A DNA stretch of 64,000 bases. It comes from Amycolatopsis sp. WAC 01376 (GTDB lineage: Bacteria; Actinomycetota; Actinomycetes; Mycobacteriales; Pseudonocardiaceae). The stretch lies in contig NZ_QHKL01000004.1 in the NCBI RefSeq assembly GCF_003947415.1, positions 496,001 to 560,000 of the forward strand, written 5' to 3'. The position numbers and the translations under genes are program-made. Under the pieces are notes generated by a model that ran no database searches, was not told the origin of the DNA, and saw only the letters and a program-made list of their open reading frames with translations. The first letter of the stretch is position 1, and each line of letters begins with the position of its first letter. Shown here one piece after another: positions 50,118 through 57,968 of this stretch.

Positions 50118-50819
50118 TTATTCCGGGCCGGTGAACGCCCGGTACAGCGGCCGTAGCAAGGCGGTGACCGACGTTCCGTCCACGGTGGCCTTGAGCGGCG
50201 GGACCTCGTCGAGCAGCCCCAGCGGGTCCCCGGCCGCTGGTCGGCGCTTGTTCGTGACGTCCCCGGCCGGGCCCCAGCCGAAGAAGTCGTCCATCACCTC
50301 GTCGAGACCGGGCGTCTCGTCGTCCGCCGACGGAGCCGTCACGCGAGCGCCCGCCTGCCGTCCGATCTCTTCGAGCAGCGTCGCGCGGTCGCGCCCGCGG
50401 AGGGCGAAGATCGCGAACGGGTCCGCCTCTTCCTCGAGCGCGATGAGCCCCGCGACGAGGTGATCGCACGGGACGCGGGTGCCGGGGCAGGTGCAGTCCA
50501 GCGATAGTTCCCACGCCGCCTCGGGGAACAGCGGCACCTGCTCCGCGGCGAAGAAGCGATCGATGCCGTCCGGGATCCGGCCGTCGAGCAGGGCCGTCCT
50601 CGTGGCCTCGTCCGCGGCGACGGCGGTGATGACCGCCGTCCACACCTGTTTGCCGAAGGTCGGCAGACCGATACGGACCTCGTAGAACCGTTGCCGCGTC
50701 ACCCGGACCTGGGCGACGGCGGCGCCGGGCCCGACCGTGAGCGTGTCGACCCGGCAGGGCGGCACAAGTCCTTTGTGGACACCCAGGTCATCAAGCGCCC
50801 GGCGGAATCCCTCAGTCAT
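50118..50819 (-). CDS. SWIM zinc-finger protein, partner of the SNF2 helicase
   Basis: The 233-residue protein has a SWIM zinc finger (CTCPGTRVPCDHL; CxC-x6-CxH) near residues 113-126, preceded by VWTAVITAVAADEATRTALLDG and followed by an acidic C-terminal region. SWIM fingers bind DNA or proteins and in bacteria are typically encoded beside SNF2-type helicases. Its ATG (50819) overlaps the helicase stop by 8 bp, so the two are translationally coupled and likely form one complex acting on chromosomal DNA. Confidence 0.9.
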   Translation of the reverse strand: MTEGFRRALDDLGVHKGLVPPCRVDTLTVGPGAAVAQVRVTRQRFYEVRIGLPTFGKQVWTAVITAVAADEATRTALLDGRIPDGIDRFFAAEQVPLFPEAAWELSLDCTCPGTRVPCDHLVAGLIALEEEADPFAIFALRGRDRATLLEEIGRQAGARVTAPSADDETPGLDEVMDDFFGWGPAGDVTNKRRPAAGDPLGLLDEVPPLKATVDGTSVTALLRPLYRAFTGPE

Positions 50820-53800
50820 CGGCCGCCTCCCGCCCCAGCGCGAAGACCTCGCGCAGCGAATCGGCGGACAGTTCCGTGAGCCAGTCCTCCCCGTCGGTGA
50901 CGACGAGATCGGCCAGCGCTTCCTTCTTGGTGATGACGGCGTCGATCCGCTCCTCGATGGTGCCGGGGCAGACGAACTTCCGTACCTGGACGCTGCGCCG
51001 CTGACCGATGCGGAAGGCACGGTCGGTGGCCTGCTCCTCCACCGCCGGATTCCACCACCGGTCGAGATGCAGGACGTGGGTGGCGGCGGTGAGCGTCAGC
51101 CCCGCTCCCCCGGTCTTCAACGACGCGAGCAGGATCGACGGCCCCTCGCCCGACTGGAAGTGCTCGACGATCGAATCGCGGCGCCGCTGCGACAACCCGC
51201 CGTGCAGAAAGGCGATCTTCACGTTCAGCCTGCTCGAAAGATGCGGCACGAGCAGATGTCCGAACTCGGCGAACTGGGTGAAGCACAACGCGCGATCGCC
51301 GGAGTCCAGGATCTCCGCCAGGAGTTCTTCGAGGCGGTTGACCTTGCCGGAGCGGTGCCCGATCGGCGAACCGTCGTGCAGCAGATGCGCGGGGTGGTTG
51401 CAGATCTGCTTGAGCTTGGTGATCGCGGCGAGGATGTTGCCGCGCCGTTTGACCCCGGCGCTGTCGGCGATCCTGGTCATCATCTCGTCGACGGTCGCGC
51501 GGTACAGCGTCACCTGTTCGCGGGTGAGGCGGTATTCCTGGAGGATCTCGATCTTCTCGGGCAGGTCGGCGAGCACGGTGGGATCGGTTTTGAGGCGCCG
51601 CAACAGGAACGGCCGGGTCAGCCGGCGCAGCTCGGTGGCCGAGGAAAGGTCGCCCCGGCGTTCGATGGGCACCTCGAACCGCTCGCGGAACTCCTGCCTG
51701 CCACCGAGGACGCCGGGGTTGAGCAGATCCGAAAGCGACCACAGGTCGGCGAGCCGGTTCTCCACCGGCGTCCCGGTCAGCGCGATCCGATGCCCGGCGG
51801 GAATCCGGCGCAGGGCCTGCGCGGGTCCGGTGTTTTGGTTCTTGACCGCCTGCGCCTCGTCGAGCACGAGCCGGTGCCACCGGATGCCCGCGAGTTCGTC
51901 GACGTCGCGGGCGGCGGTCGAGTACGTGGTGACGACGAGGTCCGCCGCCCCGGCGCGCGCCGTCAACCGCGCGCCGTGCTCGCGATCGGCACCGTGATGC
52001 AGGTGCACACGCAGCTCCGGCGCGAACTTGGCCGTTTCCCGTTGCCACGTCCCGAGCAACGACATCGGGCAGACGAGCAGCGTCGGCGCCCTGTCGTCCT
52101 GTGCCCGCTCGATCGCTTCGAGCGCGAGCAGCTGGACGGTCTTGCCGAGCCCCATGTCGTCGGCGAGGCAGGCCCCGAGCCCGATCGACGCCATGAATGA
52201 AAGCCAGGCGACGCCGCGGCTCTGGTAAGGCCGCAGGGTCGCCAGGAACGTGGGCGGCGGCTCGGCCGGTTCGATGGTGCGCTGGACTCGGCCGGCGAGG
52301 AAGTCGTCGATCCAGCCGTCGGTCGTGACCTCGGTGACCGGGAGCGGCGTGTCGTCGAAGCCGTGGAGCAGGGCCAGCAGTTCCGCCGGTGTGGGCAGCG
52401 GCGGTTTCTCGCGATCCGGCTCGCGACGGAGGTACTCGAGACCGGCGCGAAGCAGTTCGGGGTCCACGCTCACCCACCGGCCGCGCAGCCGCACCAGCGA
52501 CGACTTCGCGGCGGCGAGCCCGGCGAGTTCCTCGTCGGTCAGCGCGTCCTCCCCGACGGCGAGCGCCCAGCGGTAGGAGGCGAGCTGGTGGCGGCCGAGC
52601 CGGTGCACCGCGGCCTGGTCGACGGGCGCGCCGCGGACGGACAGCTTGAGCGCGAGTTTCCGCCTGCCGCCCCAGCTCGCCGGGAGCTGGACGTCGAACC
52701 CGGCCGCGACCAGGCGCTCCGCACCGCCGTCGAGGAACTCCACGGTTTCGGCCACGGTGAGGTCGTAGATGCCCGGCTTCTCGGCTTCGACCGCGGGACG
52801 GAGCAACGGCAGCACCTCGGCGGCCCGCTCCAGCTCGGCGGCGAAGAGACCTTCGGGGTCGGTGAACTTGGCGCCCGCCTTGCCGGACCAGACGTCCTCG
52901 GACGGGAGCAGAAGGCTGGGGTCGGCCGCGGAACGCAGGAGGAAGCGCAGCTGCCACTTGGTCCCGTCGCCGGTCTGGTCGTCCGGATCGTCGGCCGGGC
53001 CGTGCAGCGTGGGAACCTCGTCGAGACGGAAGCAGACGGTGCCTTCGGTGAGGTCCGTGTCGCCGACGGCGTCCCAGGCGGCGATGCCCTCGGCGACGAT
53101 CCCCATCCGTCCGGGCGACTGGCCGATCCGGTCGTCGGCGCTCTTCAGCGCGTGGAGCCACGACCCGAACGGGCCTTCGCGCCCGTCACTTTCCGTGGCG
53201 TGTCCGGCGGCGGCCAGCCGGTCGCGGACGGCGGCGTCGACCAGGGTGCGGAGCGCGTCGGTGACGAGCGCCGCCGGATCCGGTCCGGGATGTTCGGCCC
53301 GGCCGACCGGCGGGGTGGCCGCGATCAGCGCCCGGACCGCGACCGCGTCGCCGCCGCGGGCCACCGGCCGCCAGGCCGCCCGCGCCACGATCTCGTTCCG
53401 CACGAGCGTGGGAAGCACCCGGCCGCGGCGCACCAGGTCGTCCGCCAGCCGCACGACGGCGCGAAGGTGGCGGACGGAGGTGCCGTAGCTGACCGTGTCG
53501 GCCAGGTCTCCCAGCTCGGACGGGTCGATCAGGAGCGCCGGCACCGACCAGGGTTCCAGCGTCAGTTCCTGCTGCGGACGACCCCGCACGCCCAGTTCGG
53601 GCGACGCGACCGGGCCGCCGCGCCGCGACGGCAGCAGCAGGACGGCCGACGCCGGCTTGCCGGGATGCAGGGCCGTCAGATCCGCGACCGACGCGGCGAA
53701 CGGATGCGGCCGGGCCGCGCTCGACGGCCGCATCGACGTCGTCGCCGGGCGGTCGCCGTGTTCGCCCCAAAGCAGGATCCCGCGGCCAGGGGACCACAGG

Positions 53801-53823
53801 CCGTGCACGACGAGTGGCGACAT
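50812..53823 (-). CDS. SNF2-family DEAD/DEAH helicase with bacterial SNF2-associated N-terminal domain
   Basis: The 1003-residue protein has the bacterial SNF2-associated N-terminal region (about residues 1-480) and a SWI2/SNF2 motor (about 520-980). The Walker A motif is DDMGLGKTVQ, motif II is LDEAQAVKN, motif III LTGTPVENR, motif V SLKTGGAGLTLTAA and motif VI DRAFRIGQRR. Such proteins are ATP-driven DNA translocases and remodel or strip protein-DNA complexes; the bacterial HepA/RapA relatives recycle RNA polymerase. ATG 53823 was chosen over an 11-codon longer frame. It is coupled to the SWIM protein and divergent from the YaaA-like gene (84-bp gap). Confidence 0.93.
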   Translation of the reverse strand: MSPLVVHGLWSPGRGILLWGEHGDRPATTSMRPSSAARPHPFAASVADLTALHPGKPASAVLLLPSRRGGPVASPELGVRGRPQQELTLEPWSVPALLIDPSELGDLADTVSYGTSVRHLRAVVRLADDLVRRGRVLPTLVRNEIVARAAWRPVARGGDAVAVRALIAATPPVGRAEHPGPDPAALVTDALRTLVDAAVRDRLAAAGHATESDGREGPFGSWLHALKSADDRIGQSPGRMGIVAEGIAAWDAVGDTDLTEGTVCFRLDEVPTLHGPADDPDDQTGDGTKWQLRFLLRSAADPSLLLPSEDVWSGKAGAKFTDPEGLFAAELERAAEVLPLLRPAVEAEKPGIYDLTVAETVEFLDGGAERLVAAGFDVQLPASWGGRRKLALKLSVRGAPVDQAAVHRLGRHQLASYRWALAVGEDALTDEELAGLAAAKSSLVRLRGRWVSVDPELLRAGLEYLRREPDREKPPLPTPAELLALLHGFDDTPLPVTEVTTDGWIDDFLAGRVQRTIEPAEPPPTFLATLRPYQSRGVAWLSFMASIGLGACLADDMGLGKTVQLLALEAIERAQDDRAPTLLVCPMSLLGTWQRETAKFAPELRVHLHHGADREHGARLTARAGAADLVVTTYSTAARDVDELAGIRWHRLVLDEAQAVKNQNTGPAQALRRIPAGHRIALTGTPVENRLADLWSLSDLLNPGVLGGRQEFRERFEVPIERRGDLSSATELRRLTRPFLLRRLKTDPTVLADLPEKIEILQEYRLTREQVTLYRATVDEMMTRIADSAGVKRRGNILAAITKLKQICNHPAHLLHDGSPIGHRSGKVNRLEELLAEILDSGDRALCFTQFAEFGHLLVPHLSSRLNVKIAFLHGGLSQRRRDSIVEHFQSGEGPSILLASLKTGGAGLTLTAATHVLHLDRWWNPAVEEQATDRAFRIGQRRSVQVRKFVCPGTIEERIDAVITKKEALADLVVTDGEDWLTELSADSLREVFALGREAADD

Positions 53824-53907
53824 GATCCCCCTTCCGCGGTCTGGTCCTTCCAGCATGCCCGGGACCGATCAGCGTCCGGTCAGCGCGTCGCCGATAGGAT
53901 CCCTTCG

Positions 53908-54534
53908 ATGGAGGCGACCGGTGTTCTCGACGCGATCGATCCGCGCGAGGCGCTGACCGTTCTCGGCCCTTCCAAGGCCAAGAACCGAGGCGGTGACCTG
54001 CCCGAGTCCAGCACTGTCTGGCCGGAGGCGATGCTTCGCGCGCGGGCCGATGTCCTGGCGAGGTCCAAGGTCGACGACGGCGGGTTGCGACCCGCGTGGC
54101 TGCGCTACAACGGGAACTTCTACCGGAACGTCGGCGGCGCCTTGGGCGAGGCCGCCGCGTCCGGGCGGACGCTGATCCTCAGCGGCGGCTACGGGCTCCT
54201 GCGCGCCGACGAGCCGATCTCGTACTACGACCGGAAACTCAAGCTCGGCGACTGGCCGCCCGGCGTACTCGAAGACGCCGTGCTCGGGGAGGCACGCCGG
54301 ATCGGGGCGGCGAAGGTCGTCACATTCGTGTCCGCCAGCGCCGACTACGCGAAGTTGATCCGGCGGATCCCTTGGGGTCCCACGGAAATCGGCGGTGTTC
54401 TGGTGACCGTCGACTTCCACGGAGGCGGCGCGCAGGTCGAGGTGCCACGGCGGCTGGCGCAGGCTTTCGGCGCGTGGTGGCGCCGGTCGCCGTCGGACTA
54501 TCCGGCGGGCATGGTCGTGGAGTCGCTCGGCTGA
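53908..54534 (+). CDS. YaaA/DUF6884-like protein
   Basis: The 208-residue protein shows the pattern of the YaaA (DUF328) and DUF6884 groups: TVLGPSKAKNRGGDLP (the lysine-rich phosphate loop near the N-terminus), LILSGGYGLLRADEPISYYDRKL and AKVVTFVSASADYAKLI. YaaA proteins limit iron-driven oxidative damage; related DUF6884 proteins have suggested nucleotide-base roles. The assignment to a subgroup is uncertain. It is divergent from the SNF2 helicase and its stop is one base from the convergent MarR stop. Confidence 0.7.
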   Translation: MEATGVLDAIDPREALTVLGPSKAKNRGGDLPESSTVWPEAMLRARADVLARSKVDDGGLRPAWLRYNGNFYRNVGGALGEAAASGRTLILSGGYGLLRADEPISYYDRKLKLGDWPPGVLEDAVLGEARRIGAAKVVTFVSASADYAKLIRRIPWGPTEIGGVLVTVDFHGGGAQVEVPRRLAQAFGAWWRRSPSDYPAGMVVESLG

Positions 54535-54535
54535 C

Positions 54536-54964
54536 TCACGGCCACCGCGTCTCGGACAGCACACGCGCGGCGCGAAGGAAGGCTTCGCGATCGGCGGCTG
54601 AAAGCTCTCCGAGCAGCCGCTCCTCCTGCGCCTGGATCTTCGACTGGGCCGACCTTCGCGCGGCGCGGCCTGCTTCGGTGATCCCCAACAGCCGGACTCG
54701 GCGGTCCTTCGGATCCGGCTCACGGGTGATCAGCCCGTCTTCCTGGAGTTTGTCGAGGGTGCCGATGATCCGGGTCTTGTCCGCGCCGACCGCCTTCGCG
54801 AGGGCGGCCTGCGTGCGGACGGGCCCGTCGTCGAGCGCGCTCAGCACCACGTAACCCCACATGGTCAACCCGTGCTCGGCCAGCACCGGCGTCTCGGCGT
54901 TCATCAGCCGTCGCATCAGCCCGCCGAGCATCGCCGCGAGATCCGGCCTCCCCTGCTCCGCCAT
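54536..54964 (-). CDS. MarR-family transcriptional regulator
   Basis: The 142-residue MarR regulator has a winged HTH (VRTQAALAKAVGADKTRIIGTLDKLQEDG, residues ~50-80) and the beta-wing DPKDRRVRLLGITEAGRAARR. ATG 54964 was chosen; the longer frame upstream overlaps the divergent gene region. It lies divergently from the TIGR03086-type gene, over a 7-bp inverted repeat that overlaps that gene's start, so it probably represses it. It is likely redox- or phenolic-responsive, as common in the family, but its ligand is unknown. Confidence 0.9.
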   Translation of the reverse strand: MAEQGRPDLAAMLGGLMRRLMNAETPVLAEHGLTMWGYVVLSALDDGPVRTQAALAKAVGADKTRIIGTLDKLQEDGLITREPDPKDRRVRLLGITEAGRAARRSAQSKIQAQEERLLGELSAADREAFLRAARVLSETRWP

Positions 54965-55012
54965 GCGCAGACCATACCGACCTGGTTCGCGAAACCGGTT
55001 GACGAACTCGTA

Positions 55013-55033
55013 CGCATATGTAGATGATATGCG
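55013..55033. promoter_or_regulatory. Inverted repeat overlapping the start of the mycothiol-isomerase-like gene, likely MarR operator
   Basis: CGCATAT (55013-55019) and ATATGCG (55027-55033) are exact reverse complements separated by 7 bp, with the dyad ending one base before ATG 55035. The AT-rich site is 49 bp upstream of the divergent MarR ATG. Repression by blocking initiation is likely. Confidence 0.6.
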
Positions 55034-55034
55034 C

Positions 55035-55643
55035 ATGCCTATTGATGAACTCCGCATCCTCGACGCCATCGTGACCCGAGCCAGCCTGGATCTGGTCACC
55101 AAGATCACGCCCGCCGACCTGACCAAGCCGACGCCTTGCAGCGCCTGGACCCTGCACGGCCTGCTGGCGCACATGGCCACCCAGCACCACGGCTTCGCCG
55201 CCGCGGCCGATGGCGAAACCGACCTCGGCCACTGGCGCCTACTGCCGCTGGGCGACGACCCTGTGGAGACCTACCGCGCCTCGGTCAACCGAGTGCTGAA
55301 CGCCTTCGTCCCCCACGACCTCGCCGACCGGAAGTTCGCCCTTCCCGAGTTCTCCACCGAAATCACCTTCACGGCGGAGCAGGCTCTGGGCTTCCATTTC
55401 GTCGACTACCTGGTGCACTCCTGGGATGTGGCCAAAACCCTCGGCCTGCCGCTCGAGTTCCAGCGAGAGGTGCTCGACGCCGGCCTGCGGTTCGCCGAAT
55501 CGATTCCGGACGGGAAGAACCGGAAGGCACCGGGCGCCGCCTTCGCCCCGGCCATCGACGAGAAGGGACCGTCCGACCTGGACACGATCGTCGCCTTGCT
55601 CGGCCGTTCGCCGTCGTGGCCGGACACCGCGGTCGCGGCCTGA
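55035..55643 (+). CDS. TIGR03086-family protein, mycothiol-dependent maleylpyruvate isomerase-like (DinB fold)
   Basis: The 202-residue protein has the DinB-like four-helix fold with the metal-site landmarks PCSAWTLHGLLAHMATQHH and FVDYLVHSWDVAKTLG (His residues). TIGR03086 proteins are actinomycete relatives of mycothiol-dependent maleylpyruvate isomerase and may use mycothiol as a thiol cofactor. It is predicted to be cytosolic. The start could also be ATG 55029; both lie on the MarR operator, and no strong ribosome site is visible. Expression is probably MarR-controlled. Confidence 0.88.
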   Translation: MPIDELRILDAIVTRASLDLVTKITPADLTKPTPCSAWTLHGLLAHMATQHHGFAAAADGETDLGHWRLLPLGDDPVETYRASVNRVLNAFVPHDLADRKFALPEFSTEITFTAEQALGFHFVDYLVHSWDVAKTLGLPLEFQREVLDAGLRFAESIPDGKNRKAPGAAFAPAIDEKGPSDLDTIVALLGRSPSWPDTAVAA

Positions 55644-55654
55644 TCGACGAGTGT

Positions 55655-56374
55655 TCAGCGGCGATCGATGAGCGCTTCGATGCCGTCCAGGATGCGGCCG
55701 AGACCGAACTCGATGTCGGCTTCCTCCATGCCTTCTTCGCCGTACGCCTCACCGGAGATCACGGCGGCGACGCGCAGGTAGCCTCGGCCTTCGAGACGCG
55801 GCCCCAGGAACGCGCTCAACGCCCGGACCTGATCCGAAGGGCTCGCGTTCACGTCTCGCAGCAGTGAAGCGGTGCTGCGGACCCAGCCGTCGACGAGGAC
55901 GGCGCAGCCGGTCGCGTCCTGGACGCTCAGGCCCGAGCCTGCCATCCCCTCCAGGAAGTTTTCCAGCCACCCCAGCAGATTCGGCGTACTCGGCGCCCTT
56001 CGCACCGGCAGGTCGATCAGCCACGGGTGACGGCGGCAGCGCGCGAGAAGCGCGCGGGCCCAGGCCGTCACCGCGGCGCGCCAGTCACCGGACGACAGTT
56101 CCGGCGGCGGCCCCCAAGCCGCTTCGGCGACCAGGACGAGCAGCTCCTCCTTGGAGCTCAGGTACCGGTAAAGCGCGTTCGCGGTGATGCCGAGCCGTTT
56201 GGCGATCGACGGCATGGACAGTGCCGCGTAACCCTCCGCGTCGGCCTGCGCGATGGCCGCGTCGACGATCTGCTCGAGGCTGTATCCCGGTTTCGGCCCG
56301 CGCCGGGGCGCCGGGGTGTGCCCCCAGGCCAGCGCGGTACCCGGCGGCAGCAACTCGATCTCAACGTCGTCCAT
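55655..56374 (-). CDS. TetR/AcrR family transcriptional regulator, likely repressor of the carotenoid oxygenase
   Basis: The 239-residue regulator has an N-terminal extension, then the HTH (SLEQIVDAAIAQADAEGYAA, MPSIAKRLGITANALYRYLSSK) at about residues 30-78 and a TetR_C-type ligand domain. I chose ATG 56374 because the longer frame starts inside the promoter region. It is divergent from the carotenoid oxygenase gene with an 83-bp gap, holding a phased direct repeat over a promoter, and probably represses that gene. The ligand is unknown. Confidence 0.88.
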   Translation of the reverse strand: MDDVEIELLPPGTALAWGHTPAPRRGPKPGYSLEQIVDAAIAQADAEGYAALSMPSIAKRLGITANALYRYLSSKEELLVLVAEAAWGPPPELSSGDWRAAVTAWARALLARCRRHPWLIDLPVRRAPSTPNLLGWLENFLEGMAGSGLSVQDATGCAVLVDGWVRSTASLLRDVNASPSDQVRALSAFLGPRLEGRGYLRVAAVISGEAYGEEGMEEADIEFGLGRILDGIEALIDRR

Positions 56375-56384
56375 CAGGGCATTG

Positions 56385-56429
56385 TTGCACCCAAAACAGG
56401 TAAAGGCATACACTGTTCATGGCATACAC
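56385..56429 (+). promoter_or_regulatory. Promoter and direct-repeat operator for the carotenoid oxygenase gene
   Basis: TTGCAC (56385-56390) and TACACT (56409-56414) are separated by 18 bp, a good promoter. GGCATACAC occurs twice with a 16-bp period (56405-56413 and 56421-56429), over and after the -10 element. The ATG is 29 bp downstream of the second copy. The adjacent TetR protein is the likely binder. Confidence 0.55.
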
Positions 56430-56457
56430 AGTTACTTCCTGAGTTGGGGGATCGACC

Positions 56458-57924
56458 ATGACCGAACCGAACAGGCGGAACGTGCTCCGCGGCGCGGCCG
56501 CGCTCGCCATCGGAGGAGCCGCCGCGACCTACGGGAGCACCGGGCCCGCGTCCGCCGCGCCCAATCCGGCGAAACCGCGTTACCCGTTCATCGAAGGCGC
56601 GTTCGCGCCGGTGAAGGAGGAGGTGACCGCGTTCGACCTGCCGGTCACCGGCCGCATCCCGGACGACCTCCGCGGGCGGTACCTGCGCACCGGGCCGAAC
56701 GTCCTCGGGCTCGAAGATCCGCGCGCTCACCACTGGATGCTGGGTGAGGGGATGGTGCATGGCGTCCGGCTCCGCGACGGGAAGGCCGAGTGGTACCGCA
56801 ACCGCTGGGTGCGTTCGTCCGGTGTCGCGGCGAAACTGGGCGAGCGGTACCCGTGGCCGGTGCCCGCCGAGGATTTCGCGCCGAACACGCACGTGATCAG
56901 CCACCACGGCCGCATCCTCACCCTGCAGGAGTCCGGCGCCCCGCCGTACGAACTCGACGGCGAGCTGAACACCTTGGGGCCCTTCGATTTCAGCGGTTCG
57001 CTGGAGGGCTCCTACACCGCGCACACCAAGTTCGACGCGCGCGCCGACGAACTGCACGCCGTGACCTACCACCCGACCTGGGACCACGTACGGCATCTGA
57101 TGATCGACCGGACCGGCCGCGTCGTGCGGACCACCCGGATCCCGGTCACCGACAGCCCGATGATGCACGACTTCGGGCTCACGGAGAACTACGTGGTCGT
57201 CTTCGACGTACCGGTCACCTTCGATCCGCAGCCGGGCAAGGTCGTGCCCTACAAGTGGAACACGGATCACCCCGCGCGGGTCGGGGTGATGAAACGCGAC
57301 GGTGGCCCGGTCCGCTGGTTCGGCGTGGATCCGGTGTTCTACTCGCACACGCTCAACGCCTACGACCACGGCTCCACGGTGGTGGTCGACCTGACGACGA
57401 TGCCGGCGCCATTCGAGGTGGCAGGCAAGCAGGGCTTCGGTGGCCCGTCGGCGTCGGGCCCGCCGGTGCTGGAGCGCTGGACGATCGATCTCGCGCAGGG
57501 CCGTGTGCGGCGCCGTGTCCTCGACGACCGGCCACAGGAGTTCCCGCGGGTCAACGAAAGCCTGGTGTCACGACGGCACCGGTACGGCTACTCGGCCTCC
57601 CCCGGCGAACTGTTCGACGTCTACCTGGACAAGCCCGCCGACACCTTCGGCAACGCGCTGATCAAACACGACCTGCGGAACGGACGCTCGGAGGTGCACC
57701 GCTTCGGGCGGGGCGCCGACGCGAGCGAAGCGGTCTTCGTCCCGTCGTCCCGCAGCAAGACCGAGGACGACGGTTATGCCCTCGCCTACGTCAACAATCC
57801 CGACCGCAACGCCTCGGATCTGGTGATCCTTTCGGCACAGGACTTCACCGCGAAACCCTTGGCTCGCATCCATCTGCCGCGGCCGGTGCCACTGGGCTTC
57901 CACGGAAGCTGGGTCGCCGACTGA
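56458..57924 (+). CDS. Carotenoid cleavage oxygenase with Tat-type signal
   Basis: The 488-residue enzyme belongs to the carotenoid oxygenase (CCD/RPE65) family, a seven-bladed beta-propeller with an iron held by four His: YTAHTKFD, PMMHDFGLT, VFYSHTLNAY and GFHGSW at the C-terminus. It oxidatively cleaves double bonds of carotenoids, apocarotenoids or stilbene-like molecules with O2. Unusually for the family, the N-terminus (NRRNVLRGAAALAIGGAAAT) resembles a twin-arginine signal, with AxA cleavage around residue 35, so it may be exported. No carotenoid biosynthesis gene is nearby. A terminator follows. It is regulated divergently with a TetR gene. Confidence 0.92.
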   Translation: MTEPNRRNVLRGAAALAIGGAAATYGSTGPASAAPNPAKPRYPFIEGAFAPVKEEVTAFDLPVTGRIPDDLRGRYLRTGPNVLGLEDPRAHHWMLGEGMVHGVRLRDGKAEWYRNRWVRSSGVAAKLGERYPWPVPAEDFAPNTHVISHHGRILTLQESGAPPYELDGELNTLGPFDFSGSLEGSYTAHTKFDARADELHAVTYHPTWDHVRHLMIDRTGRVVRTTRIPVTDSPMMHDFGLTENYVVVFDVPVTFDPQPGKVVPYKWNTDHPARVGVMKRDGGPVRWFGVDPVFYSHTLNAYDHGSTVVVDLTTMPAPFEVAGKQGFGGPSASGPPVLERWTIDLAQGRVRRRVLDDRPQEFPRVNESLVSRRHRYGYSASPGELFDVYLDKPADTFGNALIKHDLRNGRSEVHRFGRGADASEAVFVPSSRSKTEDDGYALAYVNNPDRNASDLVILSAQDFTAKPLARIHLPRPVPLGFHGSWVAD

Positions 57925-57930
57925 CCGATC

Positions 57931-57961
57931 GGGCGGTCGCCGGATGCCCCGGCGACCGCCC
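57931..57961. terminator. 13-bp bidirectional hairpin terminator
   Basis: GGGCGGTCGCCGG (57931-57943) and CCGGCGACCGCCC (57949-57961) form a perfect stem with a 5-nt loop, between the carotenoid oxygenase stop and the convergent DUF5682 gene stop (57969). It is well placed to end both transcripts. Confidence 0.8.
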
Positions 57962-57968
57962 CTCGGGT

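Noticed and set aside
52363..53907. Upstream extension of the YaaA-like frame across the helicase
   Set aside because: The frame is open but antisense to the SNF2 motor; family sequence begins only at ATG 53908.
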